From positions 887,345-951,344 of the forward strand of contig RDEW01000018.1 of assembly GCA_011109175.1 (NCBI GenBank): a stretch of 64,000 nucleotides of DNA, given 5' to 3'. This stretch comes from Dicyema japonicum (Eukaryota > Dicyemida > Rhombozoa > Dicyemidae). The translations under genes and the position numbers were made by a program. Numbering within the stretch: the first letter of the stretch is position 1; every line of letters begins with the position of its first letter. Below are positions 1 to 11,499 of this stretch, in pieces. The notes under the pieces are model-generated. The model was given only the letters and a program-made list of their open reading frames with translations, was not told the origin of the DNA and ran no database searches.

Positions 1-117
1 ATCAGAAAGTTTGAGATTTCAATGGACTGCTATATATAATAAACAAACATGATGTATCTAGCATTTCAATAATTCTGAGAGTAGTATATCAATATCTGAG
101 ATCGATTGTGAAGACGA

Positions 118-449
118 ATCTATTATTTAAGCACTTCACGAGAGCCATATTAATTATAGCCCCCCGCATGTGCAGCAAAAGAAACAAGGTTAGATGTCAT
201 CCTTTTCCATGCTCCCTTGTTCCTAGCCAATTTTTAATGTTGTCCAGGTCGTCGGCATTTTTTAGATTTTTTTTAATATTGACCAGGTCTTTTTGTAAAA
301 CTATTTTGGCAGTGTTGTTCTAGGTCTTCCACAATTGCGGCCTTCTTGACTAACATAGTATGTTTCCATAGATATGTTCGGTGGTGATGTTAATTCCATC
401 CTCAGCACGTGTTGAAGAGCTTCCATCAGGATCCCAGTACTTCTAAGCT
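118..449 (-). pseudogene. RTE-like LINE (family C), 5'-truncated 3' end
   Basis: The minus strand encodes a C-terminal stretch (HVLRMELTSPPNISMETYYV, then GRPRTTLPK) that is almost the same as the 3' end of the longer LINE at 58097-61138. Nucleotide similarity to that copy runs from about 118 to 440 and then stops, so this is a short 5'-truncated insertion. It is not functional. Confidence 0.8.
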
Positions 450-589
450 TTAAGGTGATATGTCTTCTAAGATGATAGTCTATCATTTATTTCTTTATTG
501 TTAAAATTTTAGAAGTAATTTATTTTTTTATTTAATTTTAAGTAATAGCCGATTTTATTAGATACAGTACCCCTCATTAATTCGAATAA

Positions 590-800
590 ACCTGTGTGGA
601 TACCTTCTCCACTTCACTCCATCTGAGATCTGCTCAGAACCCTGGATCTGCAGTCAACGCAGCAGAATTGGCAAAGATCCAGAAGTACTCGGCCGTTGGA
701 GACCGACTCATACCAGTGCCCATAGAACGTCGGAAACGAAGGATCCCTCACTGCGGAATTTCTGAAAGAAATAAGAGGGAAGCTAGCTAGCCAATTTCCG
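590..800 (+). pseudogene. Family A non-LTR retrotransposon, C-terminal fragment
   Basis: The frame from about 596 reads DTFSTS, NPGSAVNAAELAKIQKYS and GDRLIPVPIE. These follow the same order as the segment after the endonuclease-like RPDG/WD motif in the longer copies at 17707-18214 and 18745-19714. Only about 65 residues survive. Confidence 0.7.
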
Positions 801-826
801 TTTGAATTGCTAGATGATATCCACCT

Positions 827-1095
827 CTAAGATATATAATCTCTCCAATTGTCCTTGTATCCAAAGTCTCTTGTACGTCCGAAAACTTTTTTCGAGCCAA
901 ATTCTATGCAAAGTTCTTCAAGTGTAGAATTTCGGAATTCTTTTCCATTATCAATATGTAATAAGACTGGTGGTCCAATTACACAGAATATTCCCGTTAA
1001 TATATTCGATATTTCAGATGCAGATTTTGCAGGTTCCACGACACCAATTTTTGGAAAAATAATCTATCAGTACAAGAATCCTTTGTAAAATGAAA
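827..1095 (-). pseudogene. Retroviral-type integrase core fragment (LTR element)
   Basis: The minus strand reads LVLIDYFSK (in a neighbouring frame near 1080), then EISNILTGIFCVIGPPVLLH, IDNGKEFRN and LEELCIEFG. The spacing between LIDYFSK and HIDNGKEF fits the first two catalytic aspartates of a DD35E integrase core; the catalytic glutamate is missing because the sequence stops. Such cores belong to gypsy-like elements or host genes derived from them. This copy is a frameshifted remnant. Confidence 0.6.
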
Positions 1096-1640
1096 TTATT
1101 AGACCAGAGTAATTCTCGTGAATATCTCCTTAAGTTAACAAGATATCAGTCACGTGTGGGATATGCTATTATTGTCGTTATTGAGGGTTTAGTAGTTATC
1201 AAACGGAGAGACTACACTAATTAAAACAGTTAAACCTGACAGAAAGTACATTTGAATACGACACTATATACCTCATTTCTGGTGATCACGTAAATTTTGT
1301 TTTTTTAGCAAACTATAGACCACTCGGGACATTCGGCTGTTTTTTGAAGAATTAGATATATTTATAACTACAAAATAACCAAACAATATACTTCATATCC
1401 ACCTCTATATTATCCTATAAAATGCAGGATATTTCGTTCGTATCCAAAGTGAATTAACACTCAAGAATAATAGAAATTTTACTAAACTTTAAGTTTAAAT
1501 CGTACTAAGCCATTTTTTCAGATGCATCTCATATTTTTTGTTATAAAAATTACCGGCAGGCATAAATCAACGTGAAATAATAATTTATTTTTTAAATTAA
1601 TTATTTAAATATATAATTTATATATAAACAATAAAATATT
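1096..1640. other. AT-rich stretch, no feature seen
   Basis: No open frame with protein-like composition and no RNA gene or clear repeat was recognised here. The last 100 bases are almost pure A/T. Confidence 0.5.
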
Positions 1641-1645
1641 ATTTA

Positions 1646-2560
1646 TTAACTATGAGGGAGAGCGGCTGCTGACATTACGGAGTAAGCGTTTCCGCGAACA
1701 ACTGCGATCCAAATTCGTTGCCTCAGCCAGACCGCTTCCCGCACGTCTTTCTTGCGGTGGGCCAATTTCCTCACGATTTCCTTCAGGAAAGAGGCTGTAA
1801 TACTTCCGGCCGCACCAGACATCTCGATTGCCACCGGTACAAAACTGTAGCGGTCCGCAATTTCGCCATATTTTTTAATCTTGATTTTTTCGGTCTGATC
1901 GGCTGCCGATCCAGCAGACTTCGCCGAGCTGAGTATCATCGAGTTCGAGAAAATCCACAACAGTGCAGTCCCATATAGCGATTTTCCATCTGTGAACGGA
2001 AAGATAGTAAACCCATCCGGTCTTTTCTTGTCTCCGCGGTCCAATTCCACAAGTTCCACTACTGCCGGGAAGCCTCTAGCTTCAAGAGCACATGACAATG
2101 TGTTCATAGCAGCATGGCGGGTGCTCTGCCTGCACTCCTTTTGCACGAGAGCGGATGCAGCCGGTTGCCATCGACGATCCCTCCACAACTACATTGATAT
2201 TCGAAGCAAACATCAACTCCCAGGCGTTATGCGATCCAATTCGAATACAGTCATTGTCCAAAAGGGTCCCCAGGGAGGAACATGGGAGTGCATCCAGCCA
2301 CGCTTCGCTCCCATGATTGGCGGCGGACACGAGGCATGCAAGACGATGCTGGTTGGCCTCAGACTTTAGCACGTCGAAAATATTCTTGGAGTAAATCTCG
2401 TCCCAGTCACGTTGCCTCGAAGAATATCCAAACCAGTTTCACACAATTTGCGACGAGCTTCGTCGAAGACTTTTTCCAAGAAAGTCCGGTTGGAAAACGT
2501 AGGATATCTTGGACCAAAAGGCTTCCACTTGAGAACGATGACACATATGCTGGAAAGATT
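1646..2560 (-). pseudogene. Family A non-LTR retrotransposon, 3' coding part
   Basis: Three overlapping minus frames together encode FLEKVFDEARRKLCETGLDI, then EANQHRLACLVSAANHGS, WLDALPCSSLGTLLDNDCIR, a Cys/His-rich segment, RHAAMNTLSCALEARGFPA, KRPDGFTIFPF and finally WLRQRIWIAVVRGNAYSVMS. The order matches the plus-strand copy at 18745-19714. The known module has a CCHC-like zinc motif, an R-H pair and an RPD...WD core, as in restriction-like endonucleases of early-branching LINEs. In this copy the expected WD after RPDG is lost (YGTALLW) and frames shift, so it is dead. Confidence 0.85.
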
Positions 2561-2864
2561 TATATATTCGTTATAATTATTTAAGTATTTAATCGGACAT
2601 TTTTTCATTTTTACATCATACGGATTTACTGTGTTGAGGTGATGATGTGTCTCTTTCACAAATGTCGTTTTCACGTTTGATATCTAGCCTGTTCTCTCTT
2701 GGCAACCTAAAAGTTAGATGACTCAATCCTATTTATAAAAACTTCAGCTGGGAAGAGACCTGGAACGATATAAACAATCCATATGTTGCCTACAGAAGAC
2801 TAAAATAACAGACAACGGAACATAGCGAGTTAGAAATTAGTGTCTGATTACCCTCCCAACAACC

Positions 2865-3130
2865 TGTTGTCACTATGGACTTGGATATGCAATTCAACTT
2901 GCAATGTACGATCGTATTCTACAAATTAAATGGGGAACCAACCCCAATTCCGTGGTGACAATCATAGACATATACGTGCCGAATGGAATCCGAGCCTCTG
3001 CAAACCCGGAAGAACTCGATGAATTTTACTCTGCGCTCTCAGTCAGTTCATCATCTTATGCTTTACTGCCGGGGACTTGAACGCTAAAGCAGGATTGGCT
3101 AGACCGATAAAAACATGTATTGGATCTCCT
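2865..3130 (+). pseudogene. LINE endonuclease (EEP) fragment
   Basis: The plus strand reads YGLGYAIQLA, DRILQIKW, VVTIIDIYVPN and EELDEFYSALS, followed after a one-base shift by GDLNAKAG. This is the middle of an AP-like endonuclease/exonuclease/phosphatase domain; the Asp and Asn of GDLNAK are catalytic in the family. It resembles the endonuclease of the RTE-like LINE at 58-61 kb. Both ends are missing. Confidence 0.75.
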
Positions 3131-3289
3131 GGAACTACTCCGATTAAATTATTTGTTTTTGCAAGAAGGCCCATAGGATTCGATTTCTTCATATGATTAG
3201 AAACAAACATGTACAACACCACAACAATAATAAATTTCTAATTAAATTGAACACACTTGTCATAGATTAGAAAAATATTTTTCCAATAA

Positions 3290-5110
3290 CCTTCCCAACA
3301 ACTTATCAGTTTTAGACACTTTGATAATTTTATTAAACTTTATGGGAAAATTATAGAACACGTCGGAAAACCATGTTAATTTTGTGAATTTAATTAAATT
3401 AGTTTTAATTTTATTTACTAATAAAATTTATTATTATTTAAGACGACTGTAATTTCTTGTTTCATCTTGAACTTCTCATTCTACACTTTGACGACACAGA
3501 AAAATTGACAAGACGAAGTAATGGATCGTGGATCTCTGTATTAAATAATAATTATTAAGAACTGGAATGAATGTCAATTTTCTGGCGTATACTCTGATTC
3601 TCAAATATATGAATTAAGAGTTCATTACATTAAATTTCAACATGATGTCAATTTTTCAGTTATGGGAATGAATTTACACAATGTGCATTAAATATTAATT
3701 ATTCATAGTTACTGTCAGAATCATGAGTTTAAAATCTGTAAACAAACAAACATTCCCATCTAGCATTTACGACTTGCTGTATATATTTTTATAGTATAGA
3801 CTTTTGCAAGAATGTAATTCCCTCACATTCATAACAATCGATTTTGCAAAAAAATTTATCATTTCTCGAATCTGTGTATATTTTTTTGTAATTTATGTAG
3901 TATTTTCCTCAAAGAATAAAGTTATTCAAATTTTTAGAATTGGTTCTAATTTTGTTGAATTGCATAAGTATTGTTAATAATGTAGTGTTATCGTGTGCAG
4001 GAATCCATTTGATAATCCAGAGGCGTATGACATCATATTTAGTATAGACATATGGCACAACCTCGTCATTCAATACATATTGAAAACAATGACTTGCAGA
4101 TGTTCGAAAGTAATACATTTACGGTAGGCAACACGCGATAGAAGAAACACGTAATTAGTAGTGAATTTCAGACTGCAGAGCCATTAGGGACAGGAACAAT
4201 GTACTTGGCATTTGCGTAGTTTAATACAACATTTAAACAACTTGATTGGTTATTTTTCAGGGATATAATTTGGTGTTAATTAATTGATTTCATTATTTAA
4301 ATAATATCCTGATTGGCCAACTGAATCACACAGCTACTCTCTTGCCTCGGAAAGCATAATTTCATTTCAAAAATCGATGAAGGAATTAATCGAATGATGG
4401 GTGATAAAAAACGGACAGTTTTCCTCAGATTTAAGGAGAATGATGTGAGCATTATCACAATTCATATAGGGACTTTAATCCCAAGCTTTGCTCACACATG
4501 CTTACTGTCAAAAGGAAGATTAATATATTCAAACAGTTGAAAACGATGATGGGACTATTGAGTCTATAGGAACATCTTCATTTCACCGCGATTACTACAA
4601 TATAATCCAAAATGGAACCATCTTAAACACAAAAGTTCATACAACTCCTTGTGGAAGATTCAGATAGGATCAAAAGATCAAAACACACACAAGGAAGTTT
4701 ATCTTCCCTACCCATAAAGATCACAGTAAAACGAAACACTTGGGACTCCAGGCGTTATTGGTTTTAACGAGGATATTAACGATTTATTACTTCGTCTTGG
4801 CAATTTTTCTGTGTTGTCAGAACGTAAAATGAGAAGTTCAAAATGATAAAAGTGAACAGCTATAAGATTAAACATCAAAATAATGAATTTACATGTAACC
4901 ACAAAAAATTAGCAGTCGTCTTAAATAATATTAATTTTATTAAAAAATAAAATTAAAAAATAATTTAATTAAATTCACACAATTAACATGGTTTTCCGAC
5001 GAGTTCAATAATTTATCATAAAGTTAAATAAATTTGTCAAAGTGTCTAATAACTTTGCCATAATGTCTAATAACTTTGTCAAAATGTTTAAAAATTTTGT
5101 CAACAAAATC
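3290..5110. mobile_element. Foldback / long-TIR element, non-coding
   Basis: The segment at about 3296-3531 reappears inverted at about 4785-5075, with shared blocks around cggaaaaccatgttaatt, tttaagacgactg and aaattg.caagacgaagtaat. The arms differ by small indels. The spacer (about 3532-4784) shows no protein-like frame. The right end carries short tandem copies of a unit containing tctaataactttg near 5035-5105. This looks like a non-autonomous DNA element with long inverted repeats; I could not define a target-site duplication. Confidence 0.6.
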
Positions 5111-5589
5111 AATATTTCTCGAATAATGAATTAAAAATCAATTTGCGCAAAAATCAATTTTTACATGAATTCTGAAGATAGGCTATAACTTTGCTAGTCG
5201 AGGACAGTTTAAGTATGATACGGGTTCTACTTTCAATAACAGAATTGAAAGTTTGGGTTGACTCTGAGCGCTTTCGCAAAATTAATATGTACATTGCACT
5301 TTAGAAGGTAACTCACTCAGTTGAACAATACTCAAACATGTGTCGATAACGTAATTGCTTTCGACAGAAAACAACTAATGACTCACTAGGAACACACTTC
5401 CAAATGGTTACAAAAAACCAAACTTATACAAAGCTTGCAAATAGGGATAAAATGCTTACTAAGCTCCGAATGGGATTATTTCGGCATTTAAAAAGAACCT
5501 TTTAGAGGGAAGTCACGAACAACTTTGACATCAATAATGAACATCTATCTAAAATATTCTAATAGACGCAGAGGTCTAAACAACCTCCG

Positions 5590-6290
5590 AAAAATCGCAA
5601 TATCGATAAGAATGTGGTTGTGTCCAACAGTCTCATAGGTAATATGGCCCGCTATTTTATCGAACTCCGGATAGAAAACTTCGGATCTATCTACGCTGAT
5701 GTCAAATACCTCAACGAGATTATACTCCAAGCTTGCATAAGATTCATTCTGATGTGTCGTCCTCAACGTCATTCACACACGAGCTCTAATAAAACAAAAA
5801 ATAATCTGAAGAACTTCTAATGACAATCTGTGGAAGTAACTGAAAGGATGTCAAAACCGAATAAAGAAATCACGCGGAACATAACAAAACACAACAAAGA
5901 ACGTTGGGAATCCGTGCTCAGAAAAGCTAGGAATAATACTTCCTCCTCTGTATTATGGAAATCGATCAGGAGGCTCAAGAAATGCTCTCCACATTTAAAT
6001 GGACATGGAGAGGCATGTCTAAATCAATAACATTGTGAAGTCTATGTTCCATGAAAGCCAAAAAGGGATTCAAAAATTACTAAACAGTTGACCTCTGGAA
6101 TGTCTTAATCTTCAATAGCTCTGGAGTCTTTAAGAATCGAGGAACGTGTCGTTGCGACTACGAGGATTCAGTTATACTTCCGATACGCACTTACATGGTT
6201 CGAAGAAAAAACATCCTGTCGAGCTGAAGTCTCTCTTGGAGCGTGTCGGGATCACGTGACTAGTTAATTTGGTGTTACCATGGTCTTTTA
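5590..6290 (+). pseudogene. LINE remnant ending in a family D 3' end
   Basis: The plus strand first reads IENFGSIYADVKYLNEI, which resembles the C-terminal SDH region of a LINE endonuclease. NKERWESVLRKARNN and LWKSIRRLKK follow, typical of the linker before the RT. After a large deletion, 6208-6290 encodes ELKSLLERVGIT* and then the conserved 3' tail (gtggtctt-like followed by A/T). The same C-terminal GIT* tail ends the other family D copies in this window. Confidence 0.55.
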
Positions 6291-6619
6291 AATTTTTTTT
6301 CATTATTTTATGACAGTCTGTCTCCCACATGTTAGTGATGTTGGGAAACTAACAAGAAGGCAACTAAAAGGTTATGACTGCTGTTAGAAAATATCGTAGT
6401 GAATTTTCCCAACATATGTGTGACACTTTTGTAACTACAAAAAATGTAGAATCTTTTGTCTATGTGTCACTGTAAAAATATCTGATTTTCTTATTCCACC
6501 TACTAACTCTTGAATCAATAAGGTCACTAAAGCTTTGTCGAATCTGATTTTCCCTAATAAAAATTTTTCATTCATTCATTTTCTGGGTATTTTCCTTCAC
6601 TACGACTACCAAAAAAATA

Positions 6620-7555
6620 TAGAAAAAATTTACTTTTTTTTTAAATTTGTAAAGCCAGTCCAATTTGCATTTTTGTAATCATAGAAATGAATAGGATTCG
6701 GTACAAAACGTAGCTCGCAGTTCAGCCTCATTATCATTGAATGGTCGTCACTCCGTAGGTAATAACGGACCGTCCAATTAATGATCGGGGAAGACGAGGC
6801 GAGCAGATTGATAAGTCCGGAGATGTCACCATGTCCATCGTGTTGCATGGTGTCCTAGTGTTCTTTTTCGGATTGTTGATGACTTTTAAGTTTTGCATTT
6901 TGGATAATATCAGGATTCCTCTGTTATCAGCGGCCTGAGAGCGGAGCACAGAGGTCTCCACATAGTTCTCCATTTTGTCCAAGGTCGATAGGTAAAAACA
7001 GAAATTTTTCTTGAAGGAACTCGGAGGAGGAACATAAATATTTGCAATTTCAATTTTTCCAAGGAAGTTACAACAGAAATTATAATTAGCTCCGTGTTCG
7101 AGCCTTCTATTAGGATCTTGTAAGGAGAAGGGTTCTCAAGGTTTTTTATTCCTTTTCTTAAAAGAATCAGTAGACCCCCTCTTTGGCCAGATGGACGTCG
7201 GATCTTATTGTGTTGTGTCCATTAAAAAGAGGAGTAGGAATGTATTTTGAAAATCTTCGTTTCCTGGAGAAGGCAGATATCTACTCTGTTCCTCTCCAAG
7301 GTATTGAAAGTTCGCCAATCTTTCCTCTGATCCCGTTTATGTCTACGCTCTGGATTGTTAACTTCTTTGGGCATGGGTTTTGTTCCACGTCTCCTGAGGT
7401 CAACAGTCTCAATCTATAAAATATTCCAAAATTGAAAGAACACCCTTCAGTGTGAAGTCCTCTGGTTGGTAAGGAGCAAAAGGTTCTTTTTATATATAGT
7501 TTATGATTAAATCCGAAGCCACCTGATATAGTGAACCTCATGACGCACACTAATA
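6620..7555 (-). pseudogene. CR1/jockey-type LINE endonuclease with 2A-like leader motif
   Basis: Reading the minus strand from about 7550: a leader, then SGDVEQNPCP (7368-7394), KKLTIQSVDINGIRGKIGEL, a frameshifted VDICLLQET region (catalytic Glu motif), a GDLCAPL segment in the place of GDxNAHH, then TSPDLSICSPRLP and finally SDDH, the remnant of the catalytic SDH. The order is that of an EEP-type LINE endonuclease of about 230 residues. At least four frameshifts are present. The D-V-E-x-N-P-x-P element resembles the 2A motifs found at the start of some LINE proteins, with Cys replacing the key Gly. Confidence 0.75.
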
Positions 7556-7689
7556 ATGAATATTATGGTGTTTTTAATTAAAATAAAATTTTATTTTATT
7601 CCACATTCAAATAATTGATTTCCTAAACGTCTTAATAAAATACTAGGGGAAAATCTCTCATAAAAACCATATTCAAAAGATCCAGTCAA

Positions 7690-8275
7690 GAGCAACAAAA
7701 TTACTGGAAAAATATACAGATAAAGAAATTGCCCCCAGAGCACTCGAGTCTATCATAGAGGCAACTTGAAGTAATTTCAGAAGAGGAGGGGAAAAAGATC
7801 CCGTCCGTATAGAAATTATGTGGGATCACGGTCGGAAGGGACCAATTAACTTATTTCACTGAAAAGGAGGTAATTCATCTCTAAGCCAAACAAAAGTAAC
7901 ACATTCACATGGTCCAGACGGAATTTCCATCCTACTGAAAACCTAGGCAATGAGGGAATCGGTACCCTAACCAAAATATATAAATGGTCGATTAACTATA
8001 GCTTAATCCAACGAAGTGGAAACTTGAAGTCATCCGCCCAGGATTGAAGCCCGGAAAAACGAAAGAAGACTTAGCTTCTTTCAGTCATATTTCCCCCTTT
8101 TGCTCTATGTCAAAAATTCTGGAAAAGCTCAAAAATCACTGGTTTCAATAAAGATCGGTCAACAACAGGCTTCCTCAGCTCGCTTACTAACTTTATTCGC
8201 TCTGGATTTCTGTGCAAGCCAAGACACCAGAAAACCGTGCTATGTTCGTCATCTTTTGACTTATCTAAATTAGTT
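7690..8275 (+). pseudogene. LINE reverse transcriptase N-terminal fragment
   Basis: Shifted plus frames read SHGPDGISILLLK, then IYKWSINYSLIPTKWK, VIRPGLKPGKTKEDL, SMSKILEKL and finally RSTTGFLSSLTNFIRSGF and VLCSSSFDLSK. These correspond to the fingers and motif A region of a jockey/CR1-type RT (PDG...P..WK...I.P..K and GRST...LDLSKAFD). The sequence stops right after motif A, so the YADD catalytic motif is missing. Confidence 0.7.
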
Positions 8276-8636
8276 AAATGTTTATTCGATGAGATGACGA
8301 CTACTTGGAAATTTATAGAAAACAAATTTTCGTTAGGAATCATCTATGACTACAATTTAAATAAATCTAATTTCACTTTATATTATGGTGAATCAGATGA
8401 TCTTTCTCTTGTATATTAATTTTTAATGGTGCTTAACATTTTTACTTGATTATATTTTTGAGATATTCATAAATCTTGATAATTGGCTATTTTCCTTATC
8501 GTACTATTGTTTTCAAGGTAATATAGTCCGACCTCTATTTGGGACGCACCTCCGGGGTGGGGCACCTCTATTATTGGGGAAAACTCCGTTTTGGGGCGCT
8601 CTATACATTTTCTACCAAAAGTATGACAAATTGAAA

Positions 8637-8885
8637 TTTATTTCCAAAGACCACAGTTAAAGATAAAAACAAGAAATAATGTGATCCCGGCGAATTTCAA
8701 TAGAGCTCTTAGCTTGGCCCGGTGGTCTTGCTCTTCTGGTATCGTTAAGTTTAGCCTCCTTTTCTTCTTATAAGGTCTTCCAAGGGTGTAGGTGTAGAAT
8801 TTAGATCGCCTTTGATCCAGTTTTCTATCACGGAAAAGGCTGTTTTTTGGGTTGCCACAATTCTCTGGGCATTCGTCCGAGAAAT
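8637..8885 (-). pseudogene. Family D LINE 3' end inserted in the pogo relic
   Basis: The minus strand encodes TPLEDLIRRKRRLNLTIP, then EEQDHRAKLRALLKFAGIT, the same C-terminal end seen in other family D copies. It is followed by the usual short 3' region with gtggtctt and an AAATAAAT tail. The insertion interrupts the left part of the pogo-like element. Confidence 0.7.
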
Positions 8886-9078
8886 TGAGGTATATTAATT
8901 GAACACTTTATTATGGAGCATTAATTTTTTATTATAAAAAATTAATTGTATGATTTTATTAAACCGATTTAAAAAAATAAATATTTTAAAAGTCACGTTT
9001 CATTTCAAATTTTTTGCATTGATTTTTCATCCCGGCTTTAAAAAATTAATGAAAAATGATTTTCAAAAAAATCTTAAT

Positions 9079-9520
9079 GTTATTGGATAACGCTGCCTGC
9101 CACAAAACATCAACGTTTAGTAATATTAACTTGTATTTTTGCCAAAAAATACTACATTTCCTCAACCATTGGATGCTCGATTCATTATAAATTTCAAAGA
9201 TAGTTATTTAAACTGTCTAATCGATTTCTTTTGTTTTCAATACGATCAGAATTTGTTTATCGAATCTCTATCCAAATTAAATTTTCGGCAACTGGTAACT
9301 ATAATCTCATATGCATGGACTATCTGCTGAAATTATTTCTAACTGCTGGCAAAAAAATTTTTCTACAATCTCTCTTACTTAAATTGCATAAATGAATCAT
9401 CCGAAAAATATTTAATAATGTTATTGATGAATTTGAAATTGAAGAAGATCTCGATGAGAATATAGACTGTGAACCATCAATGTCAAAAACTTTAATTTTG
9501 ATGAAAAACCTAGAGGCAAA
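9079..9520 (+). pseudogene. DDE_1 (pogo/Tigger) transposase C-terminal fragment
   Basis: The plus strand reads LDNAACHKTSTFSNINLYF, then after a one-base shift LPKNTTFPQPLDARFI, NFKDSYLNCLIDFF and SIESLSKLNF-like sequence, and later EFEIEEDLDENIDCEPSMS. In pogo/Tigger transposases the Asp of LDNA.CH is the second catalytic residue and the Asp of QPLDxG the third; both are still present. Frameshifts and the absent N-terminus make it non-functional. Confidence 0.85.
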
Positions 9521-9735
9521 CATTATTGACTCCAGACTATCTTCATAATTTTTATGAATTCAGAAAAAAAGTGAGATAGGAATAAAAAATGAATATGGAG
9601 AGAAAATTACTGATTACATAAAAAATAATGTCCTTTTTGTTTATTTATCGAGCTATATGGCAAACCTCTATTTTGGGGAATCCTCTAATTGGGGCATTAC
9701 GTGGCCCATTTTAAATATATTTTTTTTAAATTCCC

Positions 9736-10450
9736 AAATTATTCAAAAATAGTTCAGGAACAATTTTGGGCCAATTTAAGAGACTTTATGGACTATTTGC
9801 TGAAAAATGGTAATTGCTTTTAATTATGGTAACAATAAGGATAAGTACTGCTTACTTGAATATTATGAATTAACACAATTTTATATTTCGAAAATTACTT
9901 AGATATGTCAAATCTTCCATATTTGTTGATAATAAAGATTTCACTCCAAGACTACCAAAATTCTACAGAATTTTTCCGGGTCAGTGACGGGACTAACTAT
10001 CTTACGTAATTAAGAGACTGCGCTTGATCCTACAAGCATACAGAGTGCAAATGATTCATAACTGCTAAATTTTTTCATAAAAATCTTATATGATACAAAT
10101 TTAAAACTTCTACTAATGTGTGTGGTTCAGTTAGAGTTCTGAGGAGATACAAATTATATAAGAACTTATGTATGTTGAAAATGTCAAAGTCTCATGTTTG
10201 AATGAAACTAATTATTCAATAATATAAAAATTACAAAAATAGGTCTAATTTGCAAAATAGATCTGAATTGAAAAAAATTTATTGCAAGCATTAAATGAGC
10301 AATCAGTTTCTCTTCCAACTAAATACGCTGAGCTTATGAAATTAGAAGCAATGAGTACGCGGTTTTGTCAAATTTTTTAGAATTATGTTCATTGGAGATC
10401 AGGGAATATAAACTGGTTGTATATCTAAATAACTAATCGTAGAACCAAGG
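9736..10450. other. AT-rich intergenic DNA
   Basis: No protein-like frame, RNA gene or recognisable repeat was found. Confidence 0.5.
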
Positions 10451-10454
10451 AATG

Positions 10455-10668
10455 ATCTTCACTTCTTTTTTTTCTTTTTCTTGTGTGAGTGTCCTTTCTA
10501 GACAATCCAGTTCCGCAGTGAGTATTCACTAATGACGGCGTCACTCGTCAAACCATTTCTGCATCGTAGATGCGTGGAACCTTCCACCAGGTGAACAGCA
10601 GCGAGATTCGAACACGTAGCCTAAGCCACTTAAGCCCGACACCTAACCACTAAGCCACCTGGTTGTAT
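10455..10668 (-). mobile_element. tRNA-derived SINE
   Basis: On the minus strand the head (from 10664) has an A-box-like TGGCTTAGTGGTTAGG and a B-box GTTCGAATCTC, as in a pol III tRNA promoter. A tRNA-unrelated body follows with gtgacgccgtcat, then CACTCACACAAG and an A-rich tail. The body is shared with copies at about 16470-16645 and 34270-34430. Confidence 0.75.
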
Positions 10669-10669
10669 A

Positions 10670-10785
10670 TCTCAGCTCAAAAATAGGGTTCACGGTTAAT
10701 TCTTCTAAACAATTCGTCTAATTAACAATTCATCTAATATCAATTCGTCTAATTAACAAATCGTATAAATCGTCATGTTTGTCTA
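10670..10785. repeat. Short degenerate tandem repeat (aattcgtctaattaacaa-like)
   Basis: Several imperfect copies of a unit like attcgtctaattaacaa follow each other between the SINE and the MULE fragment. Confidence 0.55.
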
Positions 10786-10789
10786 ATAC

Positions 10790-11090
10790 TTTGAAGACAC
10801 TTGGATAGGTTTAAATTTTATATATTTAAAACATAGGCCAGTTATCAATAATATTCGTCGTCCACCTCATTTTTCACTAAAAATGTGGAATGTGTATAAC
10901 TATATTCTTGCAGAAGACAAATAATTCCGTAGAAGGTAGGAATGATTCTATATTAATATTTTTAAAGGTTGGCATAGATCCTTTCAAACACAAGTTAGAT
11001 CGCACCACCCTAATATATGGAAATTTATCGAGTGTCTGAAAAAAGAACAAAATTTGAATGAATCATTATTCGAATGAATCATTTTAGATG
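10790..11090 (+). pseudogene. MULE-type transposase C-terminal fragment
   Basis: The plus strand reads FEDTWIG, RRPPHFSLKMWNVYNYIL, then NSVEG and, after a 32-nt GT...AG interval (10933-10964), WHRSFQTQVRSHHPNIWKF and IECLKKEQNLNESLFE*. The string FEDTWIG...NN.VEGWH..F...HP..W.F is typical of the C-terminal part of MULE/FLYWCH-associated transposases. A one-base shift sits before NSVEG. The catalytic core upstream is missing. Confidence 0.7.
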
Positions 11091-11152
11091 AATTTTCTGG
11101 TTACCCAAAAATTGGTAGTAAACTAAGTAACGTATTCATTCTGAGTGAGACT

Positions 11153-11362
11153 CTATTGCTGGGTATTCTGCTGAAGTTGGATCTGATCCAGAAATATCGG
11201 GTCCGACCTCAGGACATGTCCAAAGAGTCTCCAACGAGAGCTTGGATTTCTTTTAACTCCTTTGCTAGTTCTGTATGTATCGTCCGACCCATTCTGGCAA
11301 TCTCCCGCGTGACGAGTTACTGGCTTGCTGATTCGTTTATTATATTCTCTGTGTGATTCCAC
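11153..11362 (-). pseudogene. RTE-type LINE, C-terminal RT remnant
   Basis: The minus frame reads NKRISKPVTRHAGDCQNGSD, then SSRWRLFGHVLRSDPIFL. The RWRLFGHVLR phrase closely matches SRWRLFVHVLRM in the RTE-like LINE at 58.2-58.8 kb. About 60 residues remain. Confidence 0.6.
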
Positions 11363-11499
11363 GAAATTTCTACTGTTAGGTCCTTCAGATGAGAGCAGAT
11401 GTATTTTAAGTATAATTTTAGTATGGCATACATTATTTTAAAATTAGCTAACTAAATCACTGTTTATTTATTTTATTATTAATATAATTATTTCTTGTT

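Larger units (their letters stand above)
8520..9735 (+). mobile_element. pogo/Tigger-like DNA transposon relic
   Basis: Both ends carry the phrase acctctatt followed by a G-rich stretch (8530-8600 and 9665-9700), a pattern seen in pogo-like termini, though here the two copies are in direct rather than inverted orientation. The interior holds the DDE transposase fragment at 9079-9520. A family D LINE 3' end has inserted at 8637-8885, and the N-terminal helix-turn-helix half is missing. Confidence 0.6.

Noticed and set aside
1718-2369. Plus-strand open frames of 86-125 codons
   Set aside because: They are antisense shadows of the family A element, whose minus strand carries all recognisable motifs.
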